A DNA stretch of 64,000 nucleotides from Acanthosoma haemorrhoidale. Lineage: Eukaryota; Arthropoda; Insecta; Hemiptera; Acanthosomatidae. The notes under the pieces are model-generated. The model was not told the origin of the DNA and searched no databases. It saw only the letters and a program-made list of their open reading frames with translations. Below are positions 50,060 through 62,160 of the stretch, one piece after another (the stretch's first letter is position 1; every line of letters begins with the position of its first letter). The position numbers and the translations under genes are program-made. The stretch covers positions 142,659,937-142,723,936 of the forward strand of contig OV884011.1 of NCBI GenBank assembly GCA_930367205.1, written 5' to 3'.

Positions 50060-51972
50060 GTGCGTCGCACGGACCTTCGTGGAGTATGACAAACCGTAGG
50101 GATCACAGAAAAGTCACATATGACTTACGTGACTCCCCCGAAAGCAAAATTCCCGACAATGTTGAGGGATTCCAATAGCCCAAACGACACTGTCGACCCG
50201 GAACAGTGCCCCAAACCACGACCCAAGTCACAAACTCTTCCGAACCACTAAACACGGTTCAATAACGTGCTCCACAAACCGAGCCCACGACTACTAAGCC
50301 AAAGCCAATACCTCCCTTAGTCATGGGGAAGTTGCCCCGGTGCCGACTTCCCTGAGGAAGCCACCGGATAACATCATGCAACTGATACGGCAACGCAATA
50401 ATATCAAAAACAGGTGGTTCCGGTCTAAAAACAAAGACCCGAGGCCTGTGTTAAACGCTCTTACTACCCAGATTACATCACTGATGATCCAGTGGAAGAG
50501 CTCAATATGGGGTGACCGTCTCCGCAGTTTGCATAGTGACTACAAAGCATTCTAGCGGTTGGTAAAAACCAATGTAGCCATGAAAAATTCAGTAAGACTG
50601 AATTTCAACGGGCAGTTCATCTCTGTTGAAGAGCAGGCAGACATACTTGCCGACGACGTGAGAGGGGATAGTGACAGCAAGCCAATCACAACGCCCGACC
50701 GGCAGACCCCCACCCTCATCACTATACGTACCTACTACCACCAGGTAACAGTAATCATTCGTCGCACCAGAGGCAACAAAGCACCAGGGGATGATGGAAT
50801 CCAAAACATCCTTCTGAAGCCGGCCAAAAGTGGATATGAGCCAGCTTACTACAGGCCCATCAGTCTGTTGACCCAATTGTCAAAGATCTACGAGAGGATT
50901 CTGTACAACCATCTCTCCAGACACTGTGACTCACAAGACATTATCCCACCTCAACAGACCGGGTTCAGTTCGGACTGCAATCTAGTGAAACTACAGCAGC
51001 ACGTTACAACGAACATGCGAAACAACAGAGTCACTGCGATGATCTCCCTTGATTGGTTGAAAGCATTCGACTCTGTAGATCATCACACACTCCTACGACG
51101 CCTGAACGAGCACGAATATCCTGCGCAACTACAGAACATAATGGCTTCCTATCTTGCAGGCAAAACCTTTTCTGTGTGAATAGGAGCTATATCAACATTA
51201 GAAGAGATTTCATCGTCGAGACCCCTACTCTTCAGCATCTACACCACGCACATAGTAGGAGCATTATACTCCAACTGTGAGGTAGCGGCGTATGTGGACG
51301 ACATAGGAGTATACAGCACCAGCTTCAACCCAGCGAAAGCGCTAAAGGCTGCAGAGGGCGCCAGTCAGTTAATTACCGACAGGCTACGAGCTGTCCACAT
51401 TCAGGTAAACCCAGCCGAGACGCACGGGATCGTATTCTCGTTCCAGCACGGGAAAAGAAAGCTTCCACCCAGCTTCAACATAGACGGGACTGATTGCAAA
51501 CTTGCCAATAGCATATGTTACCTAGGCAGACAAATGATGTTCGGCACACACCTGCAGAAGAAGCTGAAAAGAGTATGTAGGATTTATTACTCTCTCTAAA
51601 ATAAAAAATTTTTACGGTGCCCCGCTATTTACCCCCTTGACTGACAATACAGCCAAATTTCTCAAACATTTCCAGAATGGGAACATGCAAAAAGTGGCCC
51701 AACATACCTCTCTCGAGAGGTCAAAGAACGCTGATGACCTGCACCCGTTGCCGGTGTGTGAGTTGTGCCGTCGGTGGGTGAGTTCATCCGCCGGAGATAC
51801 ATCAAGTTTTTTGACTCGTTGCAGCACCTAACCAACCCAGTGTTTAACACTATGGCCACACCACCCCCCCCCCCCCCCCGCATCGATGGCAACAGACTGT
51901 CGGGGAAAATTAGGATAAGAATTAGCATGTAAGTTAGTTTTAAGTTTGATCAAAAAGGTGAGCCCCATCACC
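50060..51972 (+). mobile_element. Jockey-like non-LTR retrotransposon, internally deleted copy
   Basis: The left part (about 50060-50330) has a frame reading SNSPNDTVDPEQCPKPRPKS, plausibly the 5' UTR and ORF1 start. It is followed at about 50335 by the region just upstream of the reverse transcriptase, so most of ORF1 and all of the endonuclease are missing. The RT region follows to about 51600. Next comes a 3' part encoding EFIRRRYIKFFDSLQ, interrupted by a run of 16 C (51864-51879), and a terminal hairpin GGTGAGCCCCATCACC (51957-51972). The 3' end agrees with the copy at 63336. The left edge is approximate. Confidence 0.75.
50340..51599 (+). pseudogene. Reverse transcriptase of the Jockey-like copy at 50 kb
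   Basis: Frames at 50340-50555, 50559-51179 and 51294-51599 together give a non-LTR RT. In order: RQRNNIKNRWFRSKNKDPRP (the linker after the endonuclease), NKAPGDDGI (the KAPG-DGI motif), YYRPISLLTQLSKIYERI, QTGF, motif A as ISLDWLKAFDSVDH, and the catalytic box as YVDDIGVYS. The stretch between FSV and TPLLF that holds motif B (GVPQGSVLGP in the copy at 59 kb) is deleted, as is a block after QNILLK. An in-frame stop splits the first two frames. The protein would copy element RNA at a nicked target but is inactive here. Confidence 0.85.
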
Positions 51973-54900
51973 TTTATTAGTCAGTTTAGTCCAGTCACGT
52001 ATAATGTTTATTCATTATATAATTTTTATAAAATAACATAAAACATTGCTTAGTAGTAAACATTTTTTTTGTAGTAAATAAATAGTTCAAAAATAAGTCA
52101 ATCACGAGCTGATAGTTCGCCCAATCCATTGTAAGGTAATTCGTATGCTTGAAGTTTTAAGAACCGACTCTTTACTTACACCTCGCTGCTCAATGGCACT
52201 GTTTTATGGAGGGAGCAGACAGTCCTGATTTTTAATGTGAGAAAACAGCTCAAATTGAAAAGCTGAGAAAAAACAATGTCGTAGGCATAGCAATCATTTT
52301 CTTTATGAAAATACAGACATTATGAGACCTTAGGTTACAGATAAAAAATGAATTGAGTACCGGAATTATTCAAACTTGAGCCCGGCATGTGGGTGGAGTG
52401 AAACATGTGAAAATGTATAACGGTTTATTTCAACCACGTTTTTCAAACACAATAAACAATATTTTATTCGACGAATAAATAAATTTTGGATTTATTTTAA
52501 ATACAATTGGTTCAACCACTCTTGGAGTCTTCATTTTTCTTGGAATTTGTTTCTGAAAATAGATTATTCACTGTACGTTGACAGCATGTTTATTACTTTT
52601 GACACGGTGCACTCATTGAACACTTATGAAGTGGATTCAATATTTTCAGCGCTTGTTTTTTCTAAAATCCTCTTTAAAATAAGTTATATGCCTAATGTAT
52701 GCGTTTTCCAGCCTTCGTGGGTCTTCTGTTCAAGCTGGAGGCATAGAATGTTGCGTAGAGGTCCTACTTGATATTTGCAATAAATAAAGTATTTAGCTAC
52801 ATCCTAAAACACGAGTAAGTAACCATTAATATATTCTGTTAAAAAAAATACATTTTTCTATAATTATCGAGGATGGTATATAATTCCCTCTCAAGATCTC
52901 AACGTCAAGTATTTTTTAACTTTAACTCACACAGTGATTTTTTTATAGGCAGGATCTTACACGTGATAATTGCGATGCTGATACAAATTAAAAAATAATG
53001 AAGGGACATTTATAAATTAGTTATTTGTAGAGCATAAATATTTGTCTAACACATTGGGATGGCTATCAAATTAATAATATGTGATAGTTGTCAGGGTTAA
53101 TGCGAACAGCAATCTGTCAGCAAAAGTGTGCTCGCAATTTTTTTTCAGTGTCATTTATATAGAGAGGATGATATTTTGAAAATAGTATGCTTACTCGATG
53201 CCCATAAGATTCTTAAAATACGACCAATTATATAAAAATTAACGAAGGACCAGTAATTGATACATTACTTTTAAATAAAAAAAAAACAGACATATTCATA
53301 AGCATCGTCATGTCGGGTGTCAAATTAAATATCTGAACCTCCTGATTAATAATACGTATCATGGGTCGGTAATTAAATCGTTTTAAAGCCCAGGGCATTT
53401 CCTTAATGATGAAATGGATCAGACTTGACGTGTATTTTCGTTATTATTATTTGCTGTTAATTCACACGAGTACTCATAATGTATGTACTTTATTTGATTC
53501 TGTCATAAGCTTATTGGATATAGTAGTCCACCCTTTCTGCCTGCGATGGAGAGCACTTAATCAGAGTAAGATAAAATTATGAAATAAATTTTACACCAAA
53601 CGGTTAAATTATTTGTCAGCCACTAAGTTTTAAATCGTCTGCAATTATTCAGTAAAATAAGAAAATTTGGAAAACTCTGGCAGCATTCATTAAAAAATAA
53701 AGAACCGAAAAGTCAAAATCCACAGAAATATGAAGAAAGGGATTTGAATAAAATTTGGGTGAATATGGTTCCCTTGAAATATTTTACAATGAATATATAA
53801 CGACGCTAAAATCTTCACGGGAGGAAAGCAAGTGAAGTGTTCCAATATTATCGTATATTCCACACTTCATTACCCATAACACCTGGATTATATTTTCCCT
53901 TCTTCCTCCTTAAACCTCACTTTAAAGAGACCTGAAAGCATCCACAGCTGTGATTCAGCTTCGTGCCTCAAAATTATTTTTATTTTATTTTGTTTGTGTC
54001 AAGACTTTCCGACGGGCGACCCATACATTTCCTCTATGACGACCCCCACAAACGGACAACCGGGTTTACATTTGAATTTACGTGTGACTAGCCAACGCGG
54101 GGATACATTGGGCCAACGTGTGGGGATCCGTTGTAGCGCGCCAATGGGTCGTGAACCTTTGTTCGGGCCAAGCAGTCGGACAAAGAATTTTCTCCCCTTG
54201 CCCCCCACTCACCATTATTTTATGTCAAACGGACCGTGGTAGATGTTTTATGGTCTGAGGCAGTTCTTTAACCCGGCCGCAACTATATAATATGCTACTT
54301 GAGCGACCAATCTACATTTGTTTTGTCGTCAATACCCCCTTCCCTTTCAAAGCTTCCAGGTCGAAAATAAAACTTGGCCACAACAACAAAAACAAAAATA
54401 GTACCAACTAATATTATATCCCTTAAATTTTTTTTTTATAATGTTAAACAATTAGTATGAACAATTTTTTTAGGGATTTTGCCAGGTTTTTTTTATAAAA
54501 AATGTTTTAAGAAATTTCTTGGTGAGCTCTTATTGTTGTCCAAATGAAAGTAAAGCCTCTCCAATGGCTTCTGGAATTAATTATTTTACAAAATGCAACG
54601 ATGAAGAAGAAGAAATGAAAAAAACTTTGGATATGCGTCATTTACAATCAACAAAACGCTACAAGTGGGATCTTTCATCAATTGAACTCATTTTTTTTCT
54701 TAGCCCTATCTGAATTAAATAAAAAAAGTTTGTTCTTGATTCTCTGTATATAAGGGTTTCCGAGCTACTTGCTGTAGAAGATAAAAAAGTTTTCGGTGGA
54801 GAACAGAGAAAATAACAGCAAATTGCGCAGGAAGAAACAATGAAAAACGGAGTAAGAATTATAACGACGGGTCGATTGGATACAGATCTCTTCATAGTTC

Positions 54901-56249
54901 ACAAATTCCAAGACTTTCCTACCCTTTGTTCTTCGCCAGTTAAATAAAAAAAAATTGTAAAGGTAAAGAAAAATTCTAACAATCCATCGTCCAATTAGCT
55001 ACGGAATTCTTCAACTTTTTAATAAAAATCTTACTCGTCGATCCCACGATAAGTGAATTGTTAAAAATGTGAAACAGCGAAAAGACTGGGGATCGAACAA
55101 AGACACAATTTTAACCAGGCTACCCAGTGATGCAAACAAAATTATTTACGATGGAAAAAATTATGGAAACTATATAAAGTAACTGCTACACATTGTTACT
55201 GCAGAGTGGAACAAGGAGGCGGTGCCAACAAGAGCCTTCTGGAGCGGCGGAACTCATTCTCTCCGATGAGGAGACACTGCTACTCCTGATTGCAGGACAT
55301 ACCTGAGAAGGGCCACCTATGCTGGGTATCCAGCAAAGCTGGTCTTCAGTCTAGCTTGAAGTGATTTTTTTTTTTAAAATTATCAATTAATTTTTTGTAC
55401 ATAACATTAATTTTCTTTGAGAATAATAAAGTTCTTTACTATAACAGTTTGGTAGACCAAGCCACACAAAGTTTGTTTGAGTAATTTGACTTTTAACGAG
55501 ACGTATTTACTGTTTGCCATAAGATCGTAAATATCAAATTACTAGGAGAAAAAGCTTAGGGCTACTTTTCGAAATCCTGGTAGCCTTCCATTTTTCTACA
55601 CGAGATTCCTTTGAGAGAGGGATTGGGTACACAATGTTGTATGGGTGATTTAATAAGATAAATGGATTTATTTATTTTCTGACATGAGTTCAGTAAAAAT
55701 TTTACTTCCCTCTCTAATAAGGGTTCTAAGAAGTTGAAATGGTTGTTATACTTCATTTTTATTGTTTCTTTCGGATGAGCTCTTCATGTTAGTCATTTGT
55801 CAAACAGAATCCAAAAGTATCCAACGGTGCCTGTCTGTTGGATTAGTTATGTTGTGACAGGGAGTAAATATGATAGTTCTGAGTGATGTAAAAGGTGTTG
55901 ATACCAACTAATATGAGAAATCCAAACAGCGATAAATAAACAAATATATTCCTCACAATAGCAACAAGTAAATAAATTTTCCATTAACAATCAATATAAT
56001 AAAATGTCTATCTTTAGTTGAGTAAATATCTATATAGTGAATTGCTGATGAAAGTTTCTGCTTTAAAATGGAGACGACAGCCTGTATCGATTGTAGCTCC
56101 TCTCATGTTTGTACTTCAATCGATAACCAGTAGGCTTTAGGTAACTACATGAGAAGAGTGGTTACTCAACTGTTTATTAGTCTTAAGTACTTACTGCTTA
56201 AGTAACAAATAAATACTGAAAAAGTACTTGCGTGTTATAATAGCTTCAT
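51973..56249. other. AT-rich DNA with one GC-rich block
   Basis: No gene recognised. The block at 54001-54240 is listed separately. A small GC-richer patch lies at about 55196-55360. Frames at 52547-52771, 54519-54713 and 55562-55756 lack known motifs. Confidence 0.35.
54001..54240. repeat. GC-rich block with repeated GGGCCAA/GCCAATGGG words
   Basis: TTGGGCCAACG, GCGCGCCAATGGG and TTCGGGCCAAG recur within about 80 bases in a sharply bounded GC-rich segment. It opens frames on both strands (82 codons plus, 69 codons minus), but neither has a known domain. It resembles a MITE-like or satellite-like repeat; no partner is present in this window. Confidence 0.3.
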
Positions 56250-56335
56250 TTGAATAAATATACAATCTGCCTAGAAGGGCAACAGATAATTTTGATAATA
56301 AATTGAATTCATACCATATTTACAATATACAATTA
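56250..56335 (-). repeat. Tail-repeat copy, degenerate (antisense)
   Basis: The plus strand reads ATACAATCTGCCTAGAAGGG, then CAACAGATAATTTTGATAAT, then ATTCATACCATATTTACAA. The hairpin is shortened to TGCC/GGCA with a different loop. Confidence 0.5.
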
Positions 56336-56869
56336 TTATAAGTAGTATGATCATCAATTATCAAGGTGATAATTTCAAAACACGCCTACTTAAGCTACCC
56401 TCCTCTAATTATTTTCATTATGTCGAGCACCTGGTCAAAGCCTATACTTTTAGATAGGTTTTTTTTTATTTTCCCCTAAATGAATGAATCACTTAAAGCA
56501 ATCTCTGTAACCGGATTTGCAAGGTAAATAAAAAAATATATATTGATCGAAAAATCAATTACAATCGATTGATATACTTAAATGAGATAACGACCGTCGG
56601 GCGCAACCGGCTCTCGAGCAAGGAAATAATCGCCTCTTAATATTTATGGATATCAGCGGAACAATAGTAGTTTAATGAGTTCTCATTAATAAAAGAATGG
56701 TGATATCCTTGATATGGTGAGTTATAACATTTTACCTGATGTTCACCTTAGGCCTTTAAATGTTGCTCAATAGATATCAGTATATTACTGCACCTCCTGC
56801 CAATATGTGTTGATTTTGAATAACAATAAAACTCCAATCCCATAGTATAAAAATAGTTACTAAGTTTTA
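56336..56869. other. AT-rich non-coding DNA
   Basis: Nothing recognised. Confidence 0.4.
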
Positions 56870-56889
56870 AATCTGATCTCCCTCATCCG

Positions 56890-57461
56890 ATTGAGGAGAT
56901 AAAAGCCCACATAAATAGCGTGGGTAGCAACATAATCGATGTTTATCGATTAAGGCGCAAAGACCAAAATGGCGGGAAGACGGAGATCAAGCCGATCCTC
57001 GTCATCGGCAACTACACTTTAAAGGACGAGACCTTGAAGCAACTCCGTCATATCAATAATGCACTCTTTCGAGTGACCACGTTTCATGAAAAAAGAGGCA
57101 TTCAGATGTGCCTTAATTGCCAGGAATGCCATACCAGAAGGTACTACTACTTCAAGCAGGCCAAGTGCGTGAGGTGCAACGAGCCTCACGACATAAAAGG
57201 CGCCTCAATTCCCCTCAAATGCGCCAATTGCGGGGAAAATAATGTCGCATCGTACCGACAGTGCCCGTACTGGATAAAACGTCTAGAGACTGCAGAGATA
57301 AAAAAAATCAGGCACAGAACATTACAGCCGGGCCGAGAAGGGCCACATACATGCCTGGCCCCCCTCCACCAAGACAGACTGCCTCCTATGCCCAGATGGC
57401 ATCCGGAAACACCAGGCCCCCAGAAGTTCTCCCAGAGCCCCTAGATGATGACCAAATTTGA
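56890..57461 (+). pseudogene. ORF1 (gag-like) with CCHC zinc knuckles, 5' truncated
   Basis: An open frame of 174 codons from the first Met (56920) stays open upstream without a start, so it is a truncated ORF1. VIGNYTLKDETLKQLRHINN corresponds to the RNA-binding part before the knuckles. Then come CLNCQECHTRRYYYF, AKCVRCNEPHDIKGAS and LKCANCGENNVASYRQCP, which match the three-knuckle pattern of Jockey-clade ORF1 proteins. The first knuckle has a replaced His/Cys arrangement. A Pro-rich tail follows, and the endonuclease starts just downstream in another frame. ORF1 proteins coat element RNA in a ribonucleoprotein. The knuckle pattern supports the clade call well. Confidence 0.8.
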
Positions 57462-57473
57462 ATAGTTATCAAA

Positions 57474-58062
57474 ATGATGGGGCACGTAATTTTAAATTAC
57501 AACGTCTGCGGCTTTCGGCCCAAACAAGCCGACCTTGAGGCAATTCTACGGTGGCATTCGCCAGACGTTGCCGTATTTACAGATACCCGGTTGAAGAAGA
57601 TCCACTTCTGCCGCTTCCCGGGTTATACCACTTACCACCACGACACTGAGACTATCTCTGGAGGAGTTGCAGTCTTAGTGAAGCAAGGAGTTCCCTGGAA
57701 GACCCCCACCCGTGACCCTAGGGACCTCCCACTACATCGTAACGCTCCTGATACGGCTCACGTAGAACATGATAGTGTCAGGAGTTTACAAAAGACCGAG
57801 AGCCAACTGCGACTCGGACAAGCTCCTGCTCGCTAGCATAGCTCATGACAGAAGACACGTCATCGTAGGTGACCTCAATGCGAACCACAGTTGGTGGAGC
57901 AGTAGGACAGCTAACGCCCTCGGCCGTTACATCACTAAGAAACCATTTAGGGTCATCCACCCAGGATTGCCGACCTTTCGTCATTTCGTGAACCACGTTG
58001 GACCTCCACACCCGAGTGCTCTACGAACTAGAAGGCGACATGCCAGAGCCACCTGCTTCTAG
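57474..58062 (+). pseudogene. AP-type endonuclease domain of the Jockey-like ORF2
   Basis: The domain starts ILNYNVCGFRPKQADLEAIL, matching the N-terminal Asn-containing strand of LINE endonucleases. It continues with PDVAVFTDTRLK, where the usual QET glutamate is replaced (TDT), and GGVAVLVKQGV. A frameshift near 57700 moves to a second frame with VSGVYKRPRAN and VIVGDLNANHSWW, the conserved GD-N-H strand. The C-terminal SDH motif appears degraded as ELEGDMPE in a third frame. In intact elements this domain nicks target DNA to prime reverse transcription. Confidence 0.8.
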
Positions 58063-59575
58063 ATACAGGTACGATGAGACCGAGTTGCCCAGAATTACGC
58101 CCCTGAGACACACCTGGGATATCGATTACGCTATCTATCAGCTTCAAGACGTCATCGACCGAGCCGCCGATGCATCGATCCCGAAATTTTCTCCGAAGCC
58201 CCCTTCTCTGGGGAAACTTCCGGATCACATTCTACAACTGATTAGACACCGTAACAATATCAAGAACAGGTGGTTTAGAACCAAAAACAGGGACTTAAAA
58301 CCGGTTTTGAAAGCTCTCACAAACCAAGTTAAGTCCCTGATGGCCCAGTGAAAAAAATCAATTTGGGAAGATTGTCTTACTAGTCTCCACGGTGACCACA
58401 AGCAATTGTGGAAACTCGTAAAGACATGCAGGTCTTAAAAGAACGGTGTAAGGTTGGCCGTGAACGGGCAGTTCATCCCCACCACCGAACAGGCGGACAT
58501 TCTAGCGGATCATTATGAAACCGTCAGCCGTGGCCAAGGCCAGCCAATAGGAGCACTCGACCCCCCTCCCCCTACCTCCCCACCACTACCGAAATCCACA
58601 CCTCCCACCGGCAGGTCGCTTGCTTCAATCGAAGAACGAACGGGAACAAGGCGCCAGGTGAAGACGGAACCAAAACATCTTACTCAGGCAACTACCGAGG
58701 AAAGGAATCTCGTACATCACGTGTTAAACTCCTGCTTCAGGCTGCACTATTTCCCTCAGAACTGGAAGCATGCTGTGGTCGTCCCCTGCTGAAACCAGTG
58801 AAAAGCGGTTATAAGCCATCTCATTACCACCCCATCACTCTGCTGACTCAACTCTCAAAGTTGTCTGAGAGAATCATCCATCTACATCTCTCCGAGCACT
58901 GTGAGATGCAAGAAGTCATCCCACCAGAGCAGACTGGTTTCAGCACAGGCTTAAGTGCGGACAACAACTTGGTGAGACTGCAGCACCACGTCGCATCGAA
59001 CGTCCGGAACAACAGAGCTACCGCTATGATCTCACTGGACTCTGTGGACCACTACACCCTACTCCAAAGTCTGAGGGAATACGGATTCTCGGATCAGCTA
59101 CTGAACCTGATGACTTCATACCTCACAGGCAGAACTTTTTCGGTTCGGATAGGCACCCCGTCTACGACCCGAAGAAAATACACTACCGGTGTCCCCCAAG
59201 GATCAGTGCTAGGCCCCCTGTTGTTCAACATCGACACCGCCCACATCGTAGGAGCCTCGTACCCTAACTGCGAGGTATCGGCGTATGCAGACGACATAGG
59301 TGTCTACAGCACTAGCGTCAATCCTACCAGAGCCCTGAAATTTGCTGAGTGCCAGTCAACACATTGCTGAGAAACTCAATGCCGTCAACATCAAAGTCAA
59401 CCCAGCCAAGACGCAAGGAATCATATTTAGTTATAAATCTGAAAGAAAGAAGTTACCTAAATCCTTCGCCTTAGACGGCAAAGAATGCACTGTGAGCAAC
59501 AAGCTATGCTACCTTGGTATTACCCTCGGTAGACACTTGTCCATTTCCATCAGCGGTATCAATACTGGATATTAG
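58063..59575 (+). pseudogene. Reverse transcriptase of the Jockey-like copy at 59 kb
   Basis: After the linker RHRNNIKNRWFRTKNRDLKP the frame is broken at 58349 and again near 58790. The RT continues with LTQLSKLSERI, QTGFSTGLSADNNLV, motif A shortened to MISLDSVDHYT (six residues, WLKAFD in the other copy, are lost), motif B as TTGVPQGSVLGPLLF, the catalytic box SAYADDIGVYS, and then VNPAKTQGIIF and CYLGITLG. Motif B is intact here but deleted in the copy at 50 kb, while motif A is intact there and shortened here. The enzyme is inactive. Residues after the thumb region are missing. Confidence 0.85.
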
Positions 59576-60452
59576 TTCCAAGCCAATCCCATGTACGTAT
59601 TAACTCTGTTTGAACCTAGCACGTCGACGTTTGAATACCTATACGTTCGACAGCATATACAAGCACACTATCACAGTCTGAGAATCACACCATCAAATTA
59701 TCAAATTATAATTCACAAGATACATTTAGTAATTTAGCGATAACTTTAATTTAAGTATAAATTACCTTGTCGGAACTTTGATGCACAAACTAGTTACAAA
59801 TATTAGAAGTAATTTGGTATAAAAAAATGAACAGTCTGTTCGAGCAACGGTTTACAAGGATGGTAAAGGCCTGTTCTGTTCCTCCAAAAATAATTAATCA
59901 ATCATATCATTTATATGGGATTGTTAAATTTTATAGTCGATATGTATGCATAGATAATCGGCTAATAAAAAAATATGATTGTATCTCAACTTTTAATGTG
60001 AATAGGAAGCTATCTATTTTAATTTGACATGATCCAACTTTAACAAAACAATAACACAGAGAAAACATGAAATAATTTAATTGTCATTCTGAACAACTAC
60101 GTTAACATTTAAATGCCCATATATAAAATTAGAATAGAAATTGAAATATAAATCACGGGTGACTCTTAAATACTATAATATCCTTCTAAACTACATATTA
60201 TCATTAACTGCTTGACAGTAAATTTTTAAAAAGACTAAAAGGAATAAAGCAAGATAAATTCCATGAAAACACACTTCCTTGGACGTTTTGACGTCTACCA
60301 ACAGACGTAAACAGTTAATGTCGTCATTAATAATATAATAATCTATATAAATACAACATTAAATAAAGGTTAATAAAAAAAATTAATAATACTTTATTTT
60401 TGTGAGGAATTGATTAATGATTAAAACAACCTGTATTATGCCTTGTGAGTGA
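59576..60452. other. AT-rich non-coding DNA
   Basis: Nothing recognised; a short frame at 59827-60027 is probably chance. Confidence 0.4.
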
Positions 60453-60780
60453 GTGCTGACATTGAGACTCCATTTTCCCATGGTTAACTTAAAACTGAAG
60501 GTTACATGGATCTCCCCAGATTACTTGTGTACACAGGTGCTGACAGGCCATGGGAATCTCACTAGTTCGAAGGAGCAGTACTGTCCCCCTGTGGAGCCCA
60601 AGACACTTTGTGCTTACATGTTCTCCCATAGAACTTCGCAAAAAAGGACTCTCGGGCATTCAGGAATCTTACCTGCCAGAGTTGGTGATCAGGAAGAATA
60701 TCACAGGGCGTTTCTACTCACTGACTACGGATGGAAGGTACTACAAGGGCTGTTTATTTAAACATTTGTGAGAAAGCGAA
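60453..60780 (+). pseudogene. Possible C-terminal Cys-rich end of a LINE ORF2
   Basis: One frame gives CTQVLTGHGNLTS, which resembles the Q-LTGHG-F-YL stretch that follows the RT in R1/I/Jockey-group ORF2 proteins. The overlapping frame gives PLWSPRHFVLTCSPIELRK, resembling the CxxCG-x-ET-x-HFVLTCP Cys-His motif that comes next. The two halves are out of register by a base, consistent with decay. It may be the missing C-terminus of the Jockey-like family or a different LINE; the only comparable region, the 3' part of the 50 kb copy, is not clearly alike. Confidence 0.45.
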
Positions 60781-61757
60781 AGGCCTCCTAAGAGTCAGAG
60801 GAAATGGAATGCAACGAGTGCGGTAAGAACTAGACTTTGCTCAAGGACAGTTTGTTGAGAGGTTCTATAGATTCTTAGAGATCTTATGTATATGGTGGTA
60901 GGGAAATCAACACACCCCGTTTTGACTACCAAGCCTTGGTAGGGCTAAAATAAAAGTAAACTAATTAAAATAGGTGACCTTTAATCAAGCTGATTTAAGG
61001 GTAAGTAATGTCGTGATAAGTTACAGCACGCTTCAGACGTATCAGATGTAAGTAAACATTTGATATGTTTTATAAAACAATAGGAATCTTTTACATGTAT
61101 GTATTCAGTACTGAAAAAAATAATAAAACTCGGTAGAAAATTCCAAGGGACGCAGAATAGCAGGCTGTGCAGGACATGCGAGATCGGCGTTAGGAGCAGT
61201 GGAAGGCTGCCCCCCGCGGGCGATGATCTTCCGTGCGATAAGCCTTGCCGCCTGCCACCTAATTCATAAAACACGCCAGCCGGGCTAAGTGAATATTTGT
61301 CACGAGAAGGGACCTTTACACAGCGGCCACTAACTGACCACATTAGCCATACTATTATACCGGCCAAAGTTAAGCTTCAACTTTCTAGCCAACGGCCAAC
61401 AAAACAACGGTTATCCAACAATGGAGGAGTGGCCTTTTGTAGGGCGGTATCGGCGCTTTCAATAAATACCCACGGCATAAATTTCCTCAACTATTCAATT
61501 AAACCTTTCAGAGTTTGTTTATATTGGAACATAAATTAGTAGCATAACGCTATCCCACGCCAGGTAAATTTGCACAAGGAAATAAAGGACCGCTCTTTCC
61601 AAAGTGTATTTTTTTTTTCAAATTTGCCTTTTCAGGACAACTGTGACCAAACTGCTATCTGTAAAATTTAAAGCGAGGCATTGCGGTTTTGTATGCAGTT
61701 GAAATTTCACTAATCACACAATTTTTTTTTGTTTCATATCCATTTATGATTTTAGAC

Positions 61758-61781
61758 TCCAACTCGACCTCAACAATTTTA
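61758..61781. repeat. 24-bp exact direct repeat, first unit
   Basis: It starts TCCAACTCGACC and ends AACAATTTTA, and is identical to 62137-62160. The 355 bases between the units are AT-rich and featureless. Confidence 0.7.
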
Positions 61782-62136
61782 TAATTTATGTTACAAAATA
61801 TAGATTCTACTAACGAATGGCTTCATTATAAAACCACACAAACAATGAGTGTCATAAACAATTGACTTATTACAAACATTGTTTTTGGTCATGAATAGAA
61901 AGTCTCGTTGAACCAAAGAAAATAAGAATTTAGTTTATTGTTTGTTCATAACACCAGGTAGTAACGTATCTGGAGGGACCACCCCATATGACTGATATTT
62001 TTGGCGTCATTTTTTTATAGGTTAGTCTAAATTAAATAAAATTTTATTTATAAATAAATTAATGATGTTTTAATCAACAGATTTTAAGATTATATTAAGT
62101 AAACAATTTAACAAAACTGCGCGCTTAGCCTGGCGA

Positions 62137-62160
62137 TCCAACTCGACCTCAACAATTTTA
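62137..62160. repeat. 24-bp exact direct repeat, second unit
   Basis: Identical to 61758-61781. It is flanked by GCGC words on both sides (GCGCGC at 62119-62124 and GCGC at 62168-62171) that the first unit lacks. Confidence 0.7.

Larger units (their letters stand above)
56870..59575 (+). mobile_element. Jockey-like non-LTR retrotransposon, longest copy
   Basis: ORF1 zinc-knuckle region, endonuclease, linker and reverse transcriptase follow in the standard order on the plus strand. The left end begins inside ORF1, as in the usual 5' truncation. The right end is unusual: similarity stops after CYLGITLGRHLS at about 59545, and the 3' UTR and terminal hairpin found in the other copies are absent, so a deletion or later insertion removed the 3' end. 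Several stops and frameshifts show that the copy is dead. Confidence 0.85.

Noticed and set aside
60981..61367. 128-codon minus frame
   Set aside because: No motif, and it covers both a GC patch and ordinary AT-rich DNA, so it is probably a chance frame.
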